From Lysobacter sp. yr284 (GTDB lineage Bacteria; Pseudomonadota; Gammaproteobacteria; Xanthomonadales; Xanthomonadaceae), in NCBI RefSeq assembly GCF_900107375.1, contig NZ_FNPT01000021.1:24856-88855 (forward strand): a stretch of 64,000 nt of DNA, read 5' to 3'. Positions within the stretch are counted from its first letter, which is position 1. The number at the start of each line of letters is the position of its first letter. A program made the position numbers and the translations under genes. The notes under the pieces were generated by a model. The model ran no database searches and was not told the DNA's origin. It saw only the letters and a list, made by a program, of their open reading frames with translations. Positions 27,037-35,779 of the stretch are shown here, one piece after another.

Positions 27037-28501
27037 GTCCGGCGCCTTGTTTGAAGTGCCTCATGATCGCGGCAACGACGTTTCGCATCGCGTCGTGGGG
27101 CGGCAACTCCTCCAACGCGCGGCGCAAGTAGGCGATGGCCCACTCGGGGGCATCGGCCTTTTCCTGCGCCGGGTTGCTGATCAGTTCGAGGAGTTGGTCG
27201 ACCGCCTGGATGAACTCCGGCGCCCGGCTCGATTCCATGCCGAAGACGTCCTGATAGACATCGTCGGACGACCACGCGAACGGGCTTTCAAGCGGACGCG
27301 TGCGAACGGCCCCGGCTGTTGTCTCGCTTGGTTCAAGCCGGCGGATGTTCCCCCAGCTGTTCGAGAGCCCGGCCGCGATCAGCGCCGAGTGGGTCGCGAT
27401 GACTGCATGGCATCCAACCCGGGTGGACAGCACCGTTTGCAGCGTGGGCAGGTACTCGCGCTGCCAGCCAGGATGCAGGCTGTTCTCCGGTTCGTCGACC
27501 AGCACCAGCGAGTCGTCCCTGAGCTCGAACACCAGGTTGGAAAAGTTGAACAGCCAGTTCCACTGGCCGGAACTCAGATCGCTGTCGCGTTTGGCTTCGT
27601 TGGCCTTGTCCGCGAGATGCTGCTTGCCGAGCGGCAGCAAGCTGATGCCCTCGATCTCGATCAAGCCCAGATAAAGTAGGTAGCGCCACTCGAGGATCGT
27701 GTCGTATCCGAAGAAGATCTTGTGGTCCCGCGGACGCAACCAAAACGCGATCTTGGAAGGGACCAGCGAGTTGAGCAGCGCGCGGACCCGTTCTACTTCA
27801 CTGGGCGTTTCAAGCAGGAACTCCGCGTAAGCGGTCGCGGCGGCCCGGTCCGGCGCGGAAATGCTGCGATCCCTCTGCAGTTGCCGGACGACCGTGGGTA
27901 GCGCGGACAGGTAGTGCTCGAACCCCTGTTTGGATCGGCGACCCCAAGGGCCGAAGTCAGGTCGGCCGATGGTCCTGTTCGGTACGAAACGAATGCCTGC
28001 GCACAGCTCCAAGCCGAGTTTCCAGAAAATCGGTTCAAGGTCCGCTGACCGTTCGCCGAGAAACGCGGCGTTCTCGATCAGGCTGTATCCGAGCTGCTTT
28101 TCATTATTTCGCAGGCTGACGTTTCCGGTGCCCGCCCTTTGCCCGATATAGATGTAGCGCCCGCCGTCGGTAGACAAGATTTTCGATAGCTTGCTGAGTT
28201 CATAGTTGCGAGGGAAGCGATCCCAGGGCGTGTTGGAGATGGCGATGACGTTCGACGGGCGCGGGCCCGCGAACTCCGCCGTAAACTCGATCGGCGGATG
28301 GCCATGGCCGCGGTGTTCCGTCCTACCCAGGCCCGCTTCCATCAGAACCCTGAGCGCCAGGCTCTTCTTGCTGCCGTTCTCGCCGACGAGGACCGTGATC
28401 CACGACTGGTCGGGATCCGATGGTGAATCGTCGCCACAAACGACGAAGGAGGATTCGAAAACGCGGCCGGATGTGCTGATGCTTTTCAGGATCATGGGCA
28501 T
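27029..28501 (-). CDS. SMC/OLD-like AAA ATPase, PtuA-like
   Basis: A 490-aa ATPase of the SMC/ABC class. Residues 40-47 read GENGSKKS, a Walker A in which the glycine before the catalytic lysine is replaced by lysine. The ABC signature is DLSSGQW (308-314), Walker B is SLVLVDEPENSLHPG (D336, E337), and the H-loop is VIATHSAL (H371). The middle (100-300) is a helical insertion. Such ATPases pair with HNH nucleases in Septu. The gene heads an operon with the HNH gene and the damaged AlbA_2 gene. Start MPMILKS has a poor ribosome binding site; a second ATG lies two codons downstream. Confidence 0.85.
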   Translation of the reverse strand: MPMILKSISTSGRVFESSFVVCGDDSPSDPDQSWITVLVGENGSKKSLALRVLMEAGLGRTEHRGHGHPPIEFTAEFAGPRPSNVIAISNTPWDRFPRNYELSKLSKILSTDGGRYIYIGQRAGTGNVSLRNNEKQLGYSLIENAAFLGERSADLEPIFWKLGLELCAGIRFVPNRTIGRPDFGPWGRRSKQGFEHYLSALPTVVRQLQRDRSISAPDRAAATAYAEFLLETPSEVERVRALLNSLVPSKIAFWLRPRDHKIFFGYDTILEWRYLLYLGLIEIEGISLLPLGKQHLADKANEAKRDSDLSSGQWNWLFNFSNLVFELRDDSLVLVDEPENSLHPGWQREYLPTLQTVLSTRVGCHAVIATHSALIAAGLSNSWGNIRRLEPSETTAGAVRTRPLESPFAWSSDDVYQDVFGMESSRAPEFIQAVDQLLELISNPAQEKADAPEWAIAYLRRALEELPPHDAMRNVVAAIMRHFKQGAGRD

Positions 28502-28832
28502 GTTCGGCGGTCAGCCCGCCCCGGCGACACTCTGCAAGTTGGCTGGAAAACGCCGGTGCCAACCAGACGATCGGCGGAACTATGTATCGAAGATGTCGGC
28601 TAAGGGCAGTCTAGCGGAGACATTGCAGCAAACGAAGCCTCGTCGGCGACGGGCTTCGGCAGGGCACTGGACGGGCCCGAAGCGGGTGTGCTAGTCCTCC
28701 TTGGGGGGGCAGGGTCTAGCCGAGCCGGTTTCGGGCAGGCCACGTCGGCATGCGTTCGATTGAATGGCGCACGATCTGGATCTCTTGGCTAGCCGCCCCC
28801 TTACTTTTCGGCGGCCCGAGTAGTCCGCGACC

Positions 28833-29009
28833 GGCCCCTCATCGCCCCACGCCCGCAAACACCCCCATCAGCCCCAATGGCCCTCATCGACCCCCAATGA
28901 CCCCCACTAGCCCTCACAGTCGGTGGGTCGGCGCGGATGGCAGTGGCCAGACAGCTGAGAACTGTGGAGTGGTCCCGTTCAGAGCGTCCACAAACCCCTA
29001 GGCGATTCA
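28833..29009. repeat. C-rich repeat block, copy A
   Basis: A block of about ten-base units built on CCCTCATCG, CCCCCAATGA and CCCCCACTAG (28835-28917), followed by a conserved tail ending GAGTGGTCCCG...GAGCGTCCAC...GGCGATTCA at 29009. The same order of units and tail recurs at 29644-29874. It lies in the 533-bp spacer 28502-29034, which shows no gene. Confidence 0.75.
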
Positions 29010-29034
29010 GTAGGCGTTCCGGGTTGAGACCAGA

Positions 29035-29319
29035 TTAAGGACACTCTGGAAGGCTTAGGAGATTGTTGGGCTCGTCTCCATCGTTCTGGGTCTTCAGATA
29101 CTTTCGCCCATTACGGATAGCCACGATCACCCAGACACTCTGGCCGCCGACAGAGACATAGAACCTCCAACGACCGGCTTCTATTTCGTCGATGGCGCGC
29201 TCAAGCGTCCACTTCCAGTTTCCGCCTCCCTCCGCGGGGTATCCCCCTACGTGGGTGATACGTTCGTGCGGATTGTGATGTTCGCGTTTATTTATGCACT
29301 TGATCTGAGCATCCGTCAT
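29035..29319 (-). CDS. DUF3892-like small protein
   Basis: A 94-aa protein: MTDAQIKCINKREHHNPHER, then THVGGYPAEGGGNWKWTLER with an IDEIEAGRWRFYVSVGG strand, and a C-terminal RKYLKTQNDGDEPNNLLSLP. This pattern (I.C..K.....I..VGG...W, T..D...NNLLSLPEC) is that of DUF3892, small proteins of unknown function common in mobile islands. I start at 29319, with AGGGGG five bases upstream; the frame stays open for 22 more codons and would add a CxCxxCxxxH cluster, so a longer form cannot be excluded. It lies between the two C-rich repeat blocks. Confidence 0.7.
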   Translation of the reverse strand: MTDAQIKCINKREHHNPHERITHVGGYPAEGGGNWKWTLERAIDEIEAGRWRFYVSVGGQSVWVIVAIRNGRKYLKTQNDGDEPNNLLSLPECP

Positions 29320-29643
29320 TTCGTCCCCCTGTCGGTGCCAAGTGTGGCAGTACATACAACGGCACAGCATCCGGCTATCGGCCATGAGCCTGATCGGCCG
29401 AACAAAACAGCCACGCTACGGCGGGGCTTTCCTGCCCTGACATGAGTTGCCGGGATTTCGTGGATACCCGCAGGTAAGCACAGAAGCGGGCGAGGGCAGA
29501 GCAGTGGGCGCGCCGGTTGGGCATCAACTGTCTCGCGGGACTAGCAATCGCCCGGAAGCAATCGCCCGGCAGGAGCCAGGTCGCGAGGCGCAGACCGGTC
29601 CACGCTTGGGGCAAATGCCGCGGGATCGGTTGTCTCTCCCCCA

Positions 29644-29874
29644 GAGCCCCTCATTCGCCCCCACTAGCCCTCATTAGCCCATCAAGAGGGTTTGAACCGG
29701 GCTCCCGTGGCTCCACCAACCCCCAGTGGCCCCCATCGGCCCTCATTTTCCCCCAACGACCCTCAAGAGCCCTCACGATGCGGAGCCGGTAAGAGTGGTG
29801 TTGGTCAGCGTAAGCGAGTTGGGACCCGTTGAGTGGTCCCGCCCGGGGAGCGTCCACCAAACGCCGGGCGATTC
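29644..29874. repeat. C-rich repeat block, copy B
   Basis: A second copy of the block at 28833-29009. CCCTCATT/CCCCCACTAG units at 29647-29680 are interrupted by GGGTTTGAACCGGG and CTCCACCA. More units follow (CCCCCAGTGG, CCCCCATCGG, CCCTCATTTT, to 29775), and then the shared tail GAGTGGTCCCG...GAGCGTCCACC...GCGATTCA. The region 29320-30170 around it holds no other gene that I recognise, apart from a CTGCTTTCGACCCAAAGCGG mini-hairpin at 29933. Confidence 0.75.
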
Positions 29875-30170
29875 ACTCTCACGACGTAAACATTGTGGTG
29901 TCGATGCTCAATAGACCCGGCACAGTCAGTGGCTGCTTTCGACCCAAAGCGGACGCCCGCAGGGGGCAGGCGACCGGAGGCGCACTCGCGTCTGCAGCCA
30001 AACTACGAACTCTGGACGGCGCGCCGCGAGTCCTGGTTATAGACCTTCCCACTCACACAGCGATACGAACGCGTTCGTGAAAGCACGAGTCGCTTCGATG
30101 GGTAGGTTCCCCGCGCTTGCCTTCGTTGCCGTAGGCCGGCTTGGCCGCAGGGGACCGGTGCTTGGAGTCA

Positions 30171-31802
30171 TCAGCTTGGAAAGCGGCGCAGCGAGTGGCT
30201 ATCGGTGATGGTGATGTCCGCTGTCACGGCAGCCTCGAGAGCCTGCTGCTTGGCGACCAACGCCTCGGCGAGGCTGGTCGACTTCGCTCCTTCCGCGACA
30301 TCCAGCTCGTTCTTCGCTTCCTTCACGGCGTCCCAGAGCTGCTGATTGTCTCGATCGGCTTCAGCTCGCTTGCGAGCTAGCGCCAGCGTCGCATGCGCTT
30401 CGCGGACCAGATCTCTCTTGATCTCGTACAGGCGGACTTTGTCGTGGAAATTCACCATCTTCTGCTCGAAGATGGAGGCATTGGTAATACGGGTCGTGTC
30501 CCTTTGGCGTCGCGCCACAGCCTCCGCGTCTTCCTTGGCCTTACGCGTGGCAGGGTCAAGGTTCGCCATCAGTACATCGCGGATCTCCTTCTGGTCGCCG
30601 TCGAATTTCTGGCTGATGGTGTAGAGGAACTTGTTGACGTTGCGCGTCTCCGTAACGACGACAGTAAAGTTGATGGGTTGCTGGGTCGTCAGTCGGGTCT
30701 CGAGCGCGCGGAGCCCTTCTTCCTGGGTCGAAGACCAGCCTTGGCCCGGTTCGGCAAAGGCCGGCTTGTCGATTCTGCGACCGCAAAGTTCATCCGGATC
30801 AGGCTTGGAGAGCGCCTTTAACGCCTCCTTCTTCTTTTCGTCCGTGTCCGTTCCGGCCTCGATCTCTGCGACCTTGGCATCGATGTAGGCCTTGGCCGCA
30901 CCGGCGCGCTCACTGCACAGGGTCTGATAGCTGGTGACCAGCGCGCCCACCGTGTCGTCCACGGCGGGCATCGTGACCCAACCAGACGTCGGACCGACGC
31001 CTTCCTTGGCCACGAATGTTTCCGGCGCTGGCACGAACGGCCCCTTCAGCAACGCGATCGAGTTGCCGGTGGCGGCCGGGTTGGTCATCTCGATCGCGAT
31101 GGTCATTTGCTCGACCTTGCGTCCTTTTGACAGCTTACCGCGATAGGAGAGGCTGTACAGGTCGAAGGCCAGGGCTGTGCCGTCACTTGATACGCGTATC
31201 GGGATGAGCGCATCGAGTGTGGGCTTTCCATCGGACTCCAGATGTGCGGAAGTGACCTCGAGGCAGCCATTTTCCCCAAACCACGAGCGCTCGCGCGTCC
31301 TGGGCAGATAGTCGTACGCGTATCCCGCAGTGATCCCCGTGTAGTGCCGGGTCTTGCGATCCTCGCCGGAAGCAGCGCGCAGTGCCGTCGACAAAGACGC
31401 CAAGCCGGTGTCGATGACCTTCGGGAGCACCGCAGTAAGCAGGGCGGTCCCCACTCCGCTTTCGAGGGTCATGGTTAGCTTGCATGGCTCCTCGTCCGGG
31501 GGGATCAACCTCACTCGGAGTGTCGTCTCCGCGGGGTATCGGCTTGAAGGCACGGGGTTGTCGCCGCGTTCAGTCGCGGGGGAACCCTTTTTTTTCTCTT
31601 CCGAATCTGAAGCGAGCAGCGGGTTCTTGTACTTCCCATCGGCCGGGGTCGATGGCGTTTGCGTCGCAGCTTCTGCAGGTTTCTCCGGCTCAGACGGCTC
31701 AGGCGGCTTCTCTCCCTTCGCAGGTTGCTCGGCAAGCAGGTCGATCGGGATCGTCAACATGACGACGGCGAAAAGCCACGCGCATAGGTTCATCGAGGCC
31801 AT
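30171..31802 (-). CDS. Exported coiled-coil protein co-transcribed with the trypsin-like protease
   Basis: A 543-aa protein not from a family I know. MASMNLCAWLFAVVMLTIPI plus DLLAEQ is a signal peptide or N-terminal anchor. Residues 22-85 are a Pro/Glu-rich low-complexity linker (GEKPPEPSEPEKPAEAATQT). A globular domain covers about 90-330 (TTLRVRLIPPDEEPCKLTMT, YTGITAGYAYDYLPRTRERS, YSLSYRGKLSKGRKVEQMTI). The last 150 residues are long charged helices likely to form a coiled coil (QKMVNFHDKVRLYEIKRDLV). It starts 2 bases after the protease stop, so the two are an operon and probably meet in the periplasm or outer envelope. Could be a substrate, inhibitor or scaffold of the protease. Confidence 0.75.
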   Translation of the reverse strand: MASMNLCAWLFAVVMLTIPIDLLAEQPAKGEKPPEPSEPEKPAEAATQTPSTPADGKYKNPLLASDSEEKKKGSPATERGDNPVPSSRYPAETTLRVRLIPPDEEPCKLTMTLESGVGTALLTAVLPKVIDTGLASLSTALRAASGEDRKTRHYTGITAGYAYDYLPRTRERSWFGENGCLEVTSAHLESDGKPTLDALIPIRVSSDGTALAFDLYSLSYRGKLSKGRKVEQMTIAIEMTNPAATGNSIALLKGPFVPAPETFVAKEGVGPTSGWVTMPAVDDTVGALVTSYQTLCSERAGAAKAYIDAKVAEIEAGTDTDEKKKEALKALSKPDPDELCGRRIDKPAFAEPGQGWSSTQEEGLRALETRLTTQQPINFTVVVTETRNVNKFLYTISQKFDGDQKEIRDVLMANLDPATRKAKEDAEAVARRQRDTTRITNASIFEQKMVNFHDKVRLYEIKRDLVREAHATLALARKRAEADRDNQQLWDAVKEAKNELDVAEGAKSTSLAEALVAKQQALEAAVTADITITDSHSLRRFPS

Positions 31803-31804
31803 TG

Positions 31805-33256
31805 TCAGTTCTTCTGGTCGTCCGAGTCGCGCACGGCCAGGATCTTGGCCATGAACGCCGGGGCGCGCACGGCGCCGTTGAGGTTGACCTGTTGGTTTTG
31901 CATCAGCGCCGGGCAGGCTTTTCCGAGCTGGGCGTAGGGACCGAGGTGGATACCCGTGATCGCGACGCCGGCGGAGTCTGACGAGCGGCCGATGATCGCG
32001 GCGCCGCTGGCACCTTGGGTCGAGTGGCAAACATGGAGCGCGCACGTGTGACTGCTCGACGCGGTCACGCAAGGTGCGTTGCGGGTCCACCGCATGCCGA
32101 GTACGCTGGGTGGAACGTTGCGGTTCGTCATGTCCCTATCGTCGCGCACGATGCCCGCAGGTCCCGCAACCCAGGCCTGTTGCACGCCTTCCTCGGGGTC
32201 GAACCGGACTTCAGGAATATCGGGGATGACGGCGTCCAGGGTGAAGGCGATGAAGTCGTCGGCCGCGGACAGAGGCCGCTGGCTTCGTGGGAGGTACTTC
32301 GCGTCGTCTGCATCGAGCCAGTTCACAGCCAACCGCGGCCCCACCTTCACTGATGCATACTGGGGAACCACGCGTTGGAAGTAGACCTCGCCGTCGTCCC
32401 ACGCTTCGCCGGTTTCGGTACGGGCCGTTGGACGTCGGACGTCGTAGAAGCAATGGCGCGCGGAGACGATCGTATTTTCGTCGACCAGGAAGGCCGAACA
32501 GAACGCCTCCCTGGTTTCAACTCCGTCGTGACCTGTTATGGCGCGTTCCAGCACACCCAAGATCTTGATCGCGCCCGAATCCCGCACATAGGCCGGCAGT
32601 GCGAGAAGCTCCTGGCCCGGGACGAGCGTACCGAGGCAAGCCCGATCAAACTCACCGATGGCCGCAGAACTCAAATGTTCATCAGGAACGAGCCGCTGCA
32701 CCTTGCTCATCTGGTTGCTGGACACGGCGCATACCTCCTCCTGCGGCGTAGAAGGAGCCGATTTCGTGTTCAGCAGAAGTGCCAATGTCTTGTCCGCGGA
32801 CTCGCGTGACACTATCTGTTGGGTGGCGTACGCCCCTAACCGACGGGGGAAGTCAAGCACCGAAAGATCGAACGAAGCGCGCAGTCGATCGTAGTGGGCT
32901 TTATTGGCGCTACCGAATATCGTTTTCGGCACGGACAGGACCCGGCTTTCCCCGTCCTTGGCAATCTTGACCTGCGGCAACAGCTGGTCCCAAGCCTCCA
33001 GGCGCGACGCGGCTTCAGGCGACAACTTCACCAGGCGCACTAGAAGCAGGTCGTCCTTCACCGCATCGCCGTCGGCGACATCTTCTGCGATGGCGGCCTG
33101 GATGACGGAGTCCACTTCGCTGACTTCGTCTGCCGCGACTTCCGCGTAGACGACCTTGCCCTCTTCGGCCCATACCGGCAGTCCGGCGCCAGCGAGGAGG
33201 GTGGCGAGGACCCCGCGTGCGAGTCGGGCGGCTAACCCCACGGACTGAGTCGGCAT
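31805..33256 (-). CDS. Exported trypsin-like serine protease (S1 fold)
   Basis: A 483-aa protein. Residues 1-30 are a signal peptide (ARGVLATLLAGAGLPVWA, cleavage before EEG). The mature part has a 200-residue N-terminal domain, then a chymotrypsin-like fold with histidine in NTIVSARHCFYD (H268), aspartate in AADDFIAF (D333 or D334) and serine in STQGASGAAIIGRSSD (S417). The GxSGA site replaces the commoner GDSGG. Several cysteines (C253, C269, C396, C405, C410) suggest disulfides. AAAGGAG lies six bases before the ATG. As cargo in a Tn7-like element, an exported protease plus partner is unusual; role unknown. Confidence 0.82.
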   Translation of the reverse strand: MPTQSVGLAARLARGVLATLLAGAGLPVWAEEGKVVYAEVAADEVSEVDSVIQAAIAEDVADGDAVKDDLLLVRLVKLSPEAASRLEAWDQLLPQVKIAKDGESRVLSVPKTIFGSANKAHYDRLRASFDLSVLDFPRRLGAYATQQIVSRESADKTLALLLNTKSAPSTPQEEVCAVSSNQMSKVQRLVPDEHLSSAAIGEFDRACLGTLVPGQELLALPAYVRDSGAIKILGVLERAITGHDGVETREAFCSAFLVDENTIVSARHCFYDVRRPTARTETGEAWDDGEVYFQRVVPQYASVKVGPRLAVNWLDADDAKYLPRSQRPLSAADDFIAFTLDAVIPDIPEVRFDPEEGVQQAWVAGPAGIVRDDRDMTNRNVPPSVLGMRWTRNAPCVTASSSHTCALHVCHSTQGASGAAIIGRSSDSAGVAITGIHLGPYAQLGKACPALMQNQQVNLNGAVRAPAFMAKILAVRDSDDQKN

Positions 33257-34491
33257 GTTGCACTCCTTTGCGTCGGTCCATTGGGCGGCATGCGTATGGC
33301 TCCTGATCTCCGCAGCCCTTCTGCGTGTGAACGTTCAAGCCTGCAGGGAGCGGCCACTCGGGCGACGAACGGATGGCTGGACCTCGTTCAGTCATATTTC
33401 TTGCGTCGACGACCCCGCGTGCAGACCGTCCTTTGTCATCGTCCACGGCAACAAGTCTGCTTCGAGCCGCACCGAAGCCCGAAAAAAGGACCCAAGCCGG
33501 CTACCTCACTTAGGGCGCGCTTCCGACTCGAAATCTGGATGAGTGCGGAGCCCAGCTCTGTGGCCAATGTTTGCTTCTGGCCGATTTCCGCCAGTCAGGT
33601 TGGCACCGACGACTTCGACTTGGCGGTCGCCGATTACCCTGCCAAGCAGCGCTGCGACCTCACACTGACCTCTAGAGCCACCGAATCGCTGTGCTTATCG
33701 CGCGAGGCCTGGCCTGCCGAAGGCGCCGTGTTAGCAGGGTTTGACGGGGCAACCTCACGTCCAGCAGCGGCATGTGCGAGTTGCTGCCCACAGGAAGCGC
33801 TTATTGCCCCGGTGGGTACGATGAGGTGTGCGTGGAGCCCGGTCAGACGGTGCGAGGCACAAATGGCACCCTGATTCATATCCGATGACGTCGACGCCTA
33901 AGGCACGCTCAACAGGCACCTGCGCTATGAAGTAGATACTCCGAAAATCAGCGCTTATCTACGAGCATCTGTGGAAAAGACCACCTGAATAGAACCTCGC
34001 CCCCGGTGATACCAGGGTTGTTGTAAATAGCGAACAACTCCGCTTTAGCCAGTGCTGGAACTCAATGGCGTTCGCGCCGCGATTCCAACGCCGCCAATTG
34101 CGCACCTGCTTCGACCTCCGAATAGGCGGAGCGCCACCGGTTTCCCAACGGAACCAATACCGACATGATCAAGCCATAGTCGCCAAACGGCTCCAGCCGC
34201 CGATCGCGAGGCTCACGGTGACAATGGGCCTGGCACGGGCTTCCGCAACGCATCCTCGGGCCATGATCGCCCCGGCTTTCAGGCACGAAACCCGCTATTC
34301 GGGCCTCTTCGGCAAGCGGCTCGACCACCGGCAGTTCCTGCAGGCATCCAGATGCTTGGCCGAAGTCCGGCGTCAACAGCCCCGGGGCTCCAAAAGGTCG
34401 GCATTGGTATCGCCGGGCGTTACCGACTCCGATACGAGCGGGTGCGTCCTGGGAGCAAACACCCCTCATGAGACCTGTCGATATGGTGCGC
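33257..34491. other. 1.2-kb region without a gene I can support
   Basis: Several frames of 80-200 codons are open on both strands, but they have mixed codon use, lack ribosome binding sites and resemble no protein. A degenerate copy of the mini-hairpin (TTGCTTCTGGCCGATTTCCG, 33571-33590) is present. One minus-strand frame ending near 34062 overlaps the next gene in another frame and looks like decayed coding DNA. The promoter of the protease operon should lie at the left edge. Confidence 0.4.
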
Positions 34492-35019
34492 CTAGGCGCG
34501 CCCGGCTCGAATCTGCAGATCCACTTCTGTAGCAGCGCGCATCCGAATGAAGTCAGATTCTGGAACCCATTCGTATTGCTGCGTAAAGGGCAAGTAGACC
34601 TGGATGCTCCACATATCGCCTGTTCGATTAGCAGCAAACGGATGAAATATCTCACCATTCGCATCCACCCGATCGATGCGAAACAAAAGGCTACGCGGGT
34701 AGCGACTCGATTCCTCAGAAAGCCGCGCCTCCATCATCGTCCAGACCGCCTGCGTCGAATAGCCTGGATGGCTATCCCGATTAGCGCCCTCCAATGCATC
34801 ACGGATTGATTCTTCCGCAGAACGATATGCAGCCGCGATTCCGATTTCATCGAAGGGAACTTCGGGAATCACGTACGGCGGCCCCACCGTCCAATCCTCG
34901 TGCAGATCTTCGCCCAACTCGATGGCAAGGATCGTTCGACGTCCCACGTCCGTACAGCGCCAACGCTGTCCAGTGGTAGAAAAGAACACGGTACCCAGGT
35001 CAAAGTCTTCAAGTCTCAT
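34492..35019 (-). CDS. Hypothetical protein, 175 aa
   Basis: A soluble protein, MRLEDFDLGTVFFSTTGQRW at the start, with a beta-rich first 60 residues (RCTDVGRRTILAIELGEDLH, VGPPYVIPEVPFDE) and a helical middle (AAYRSAEESIRDALEGANRD). No motif or transmembrane segment is seen. GAGG lies five bases before the ATG, and codon use is consistent throughout, so I take it as real. It lies between the exported protease genes and tniQ; nothing in the context points to a function. Confidence 0.65.
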   Translation of the reverse strand: MRLEDFDLGTVFFSTTGQRWRCTDVGRRTILAIELGEDLHEDWTVGPPYVIPEVPFDEIGIAAAYRSAEESIRDALEGANRDSHPGYSTQAVWTMMEARLSEESSRYPRSLLFRIDRVDANGEIFHPFAANRTGDMWSIQVYLPFTQQYEWVPESDFIRMRAATEVDLQIRAGRA

Positions 35020-35220
35020 GGCGGCCTCATTTCATAACCGGGTCACGGTTGGCCACCGGCGCCCGCCAATGCGGCAACCAGCGCGCTCTTCCGCGTGTAC
35101 GTCGGCGTATTGCCCAGCAATCGCTGGGCGTCATGCAGGTGAGCAAACGTGCGCATAGCTGAAAAAGGGGAAGGCAGTCCATTGAACTTCAAAACGTTAG
35201 GACAGGGCGTGGTTATACGA

Positions 35221-35562
35221 TCAATAGAAGTCCGATGCGCTTTGACGGTAGCTGTCGTAAGCCCGCTGGCATGCCGCCGCGTCGACCTCCTCAGCTCCAG
35301 GCGAATGGCGCCGGGCGATCTTCAATGCCACCGGATACCAGAGGCGGAACTCATCGAACGTGAGTCCTGGACCACTTCGGGCGGCCTCGTACTCGGGCCC
35401 CAGAAAGCGCTCGTTGTCCACGTTGTACGTTCGAAGCGTTCGCACGGCCTGGTTCGCCAGACGGACGGCATCGACCGAATGATCGGACAGTGCGGCATAG
35501 CGCGCGGCCCATACGAGCTGTTCACGCGCTGTCATCGTGCTCCATGGAAGTGCGGGATCCAT
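35221..35562 (-). CDS. Hypothetical protein, 113 aa
   Basis: A small, mostly helical protein (AREQLVWAARYAALSDHSVDA, RLANQAVRTLRTYN, FRLWYPVALKIARR, CQRAYDSYRQSASDFY). No signal peptide, metal site or catalytic motif is apparent. The gene points the same way as the preceding tniQ gene, but the 217-bp gap between them shows nothing that ties them together. The start could also be the ATG at codon 10. Function unknown. Confidence 0.55.
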   Translation of the reverse strand: MDPALPWSTMTAREQLVWAARYAALSDHSVDAVRLANQAVRTLRTYNVDNERFLGPEYEAARSGPGLTFDEFRLWYPVALKIARRHSPGAEEVDAAACQRAYDSYRQSASDFY

Positions 35563-35779
35563 AGCGACCTACCGTCGTCTGTCCAACAAAAAAGGACTCT
35601 TTACCGATCCTTCCACCGGCGCGTCTCACACCATGCGACACTCGACGCCAACTCCGTTATGTAAAGCGGCCTCGGCACGTTCAGATGCTTGATCGAGTTG
35701 CACCAGGCGGGGCCGATCACGCGCCTTGGGAGTCGGGATCGTCAGCCGTATAGGCCTTGATCGGATAGCTGTTGCGCAT

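Noticed and set aside
24998..28501. Retron with a PtuAB-type effector
   Set aside because: Some retrons carry ATPase-HNH effectors, but there is no reverse transcriptase gene or msr-msd-like RNA next to these genes.
29688..29718. A complete tRNA gene
   Set aside because: Only a T-loop-like and CCA-like end are present; no acceptor 5' half, D-arm or anticodon arm can be folded.
28833..29874. CRISPR array in the C-rich repeat blocks
   Set aside because: Units are about 10 bases, degenerate, without uniform repeats or spacers of typical length, and no cas gene is in the window.
34062..34664. 200-codon minus-strand frame as a gene
   Set aside because: It overlaps the better-supported 175-aa gene in another frame, has no ribosome binding site and no recognisable protein pattern.
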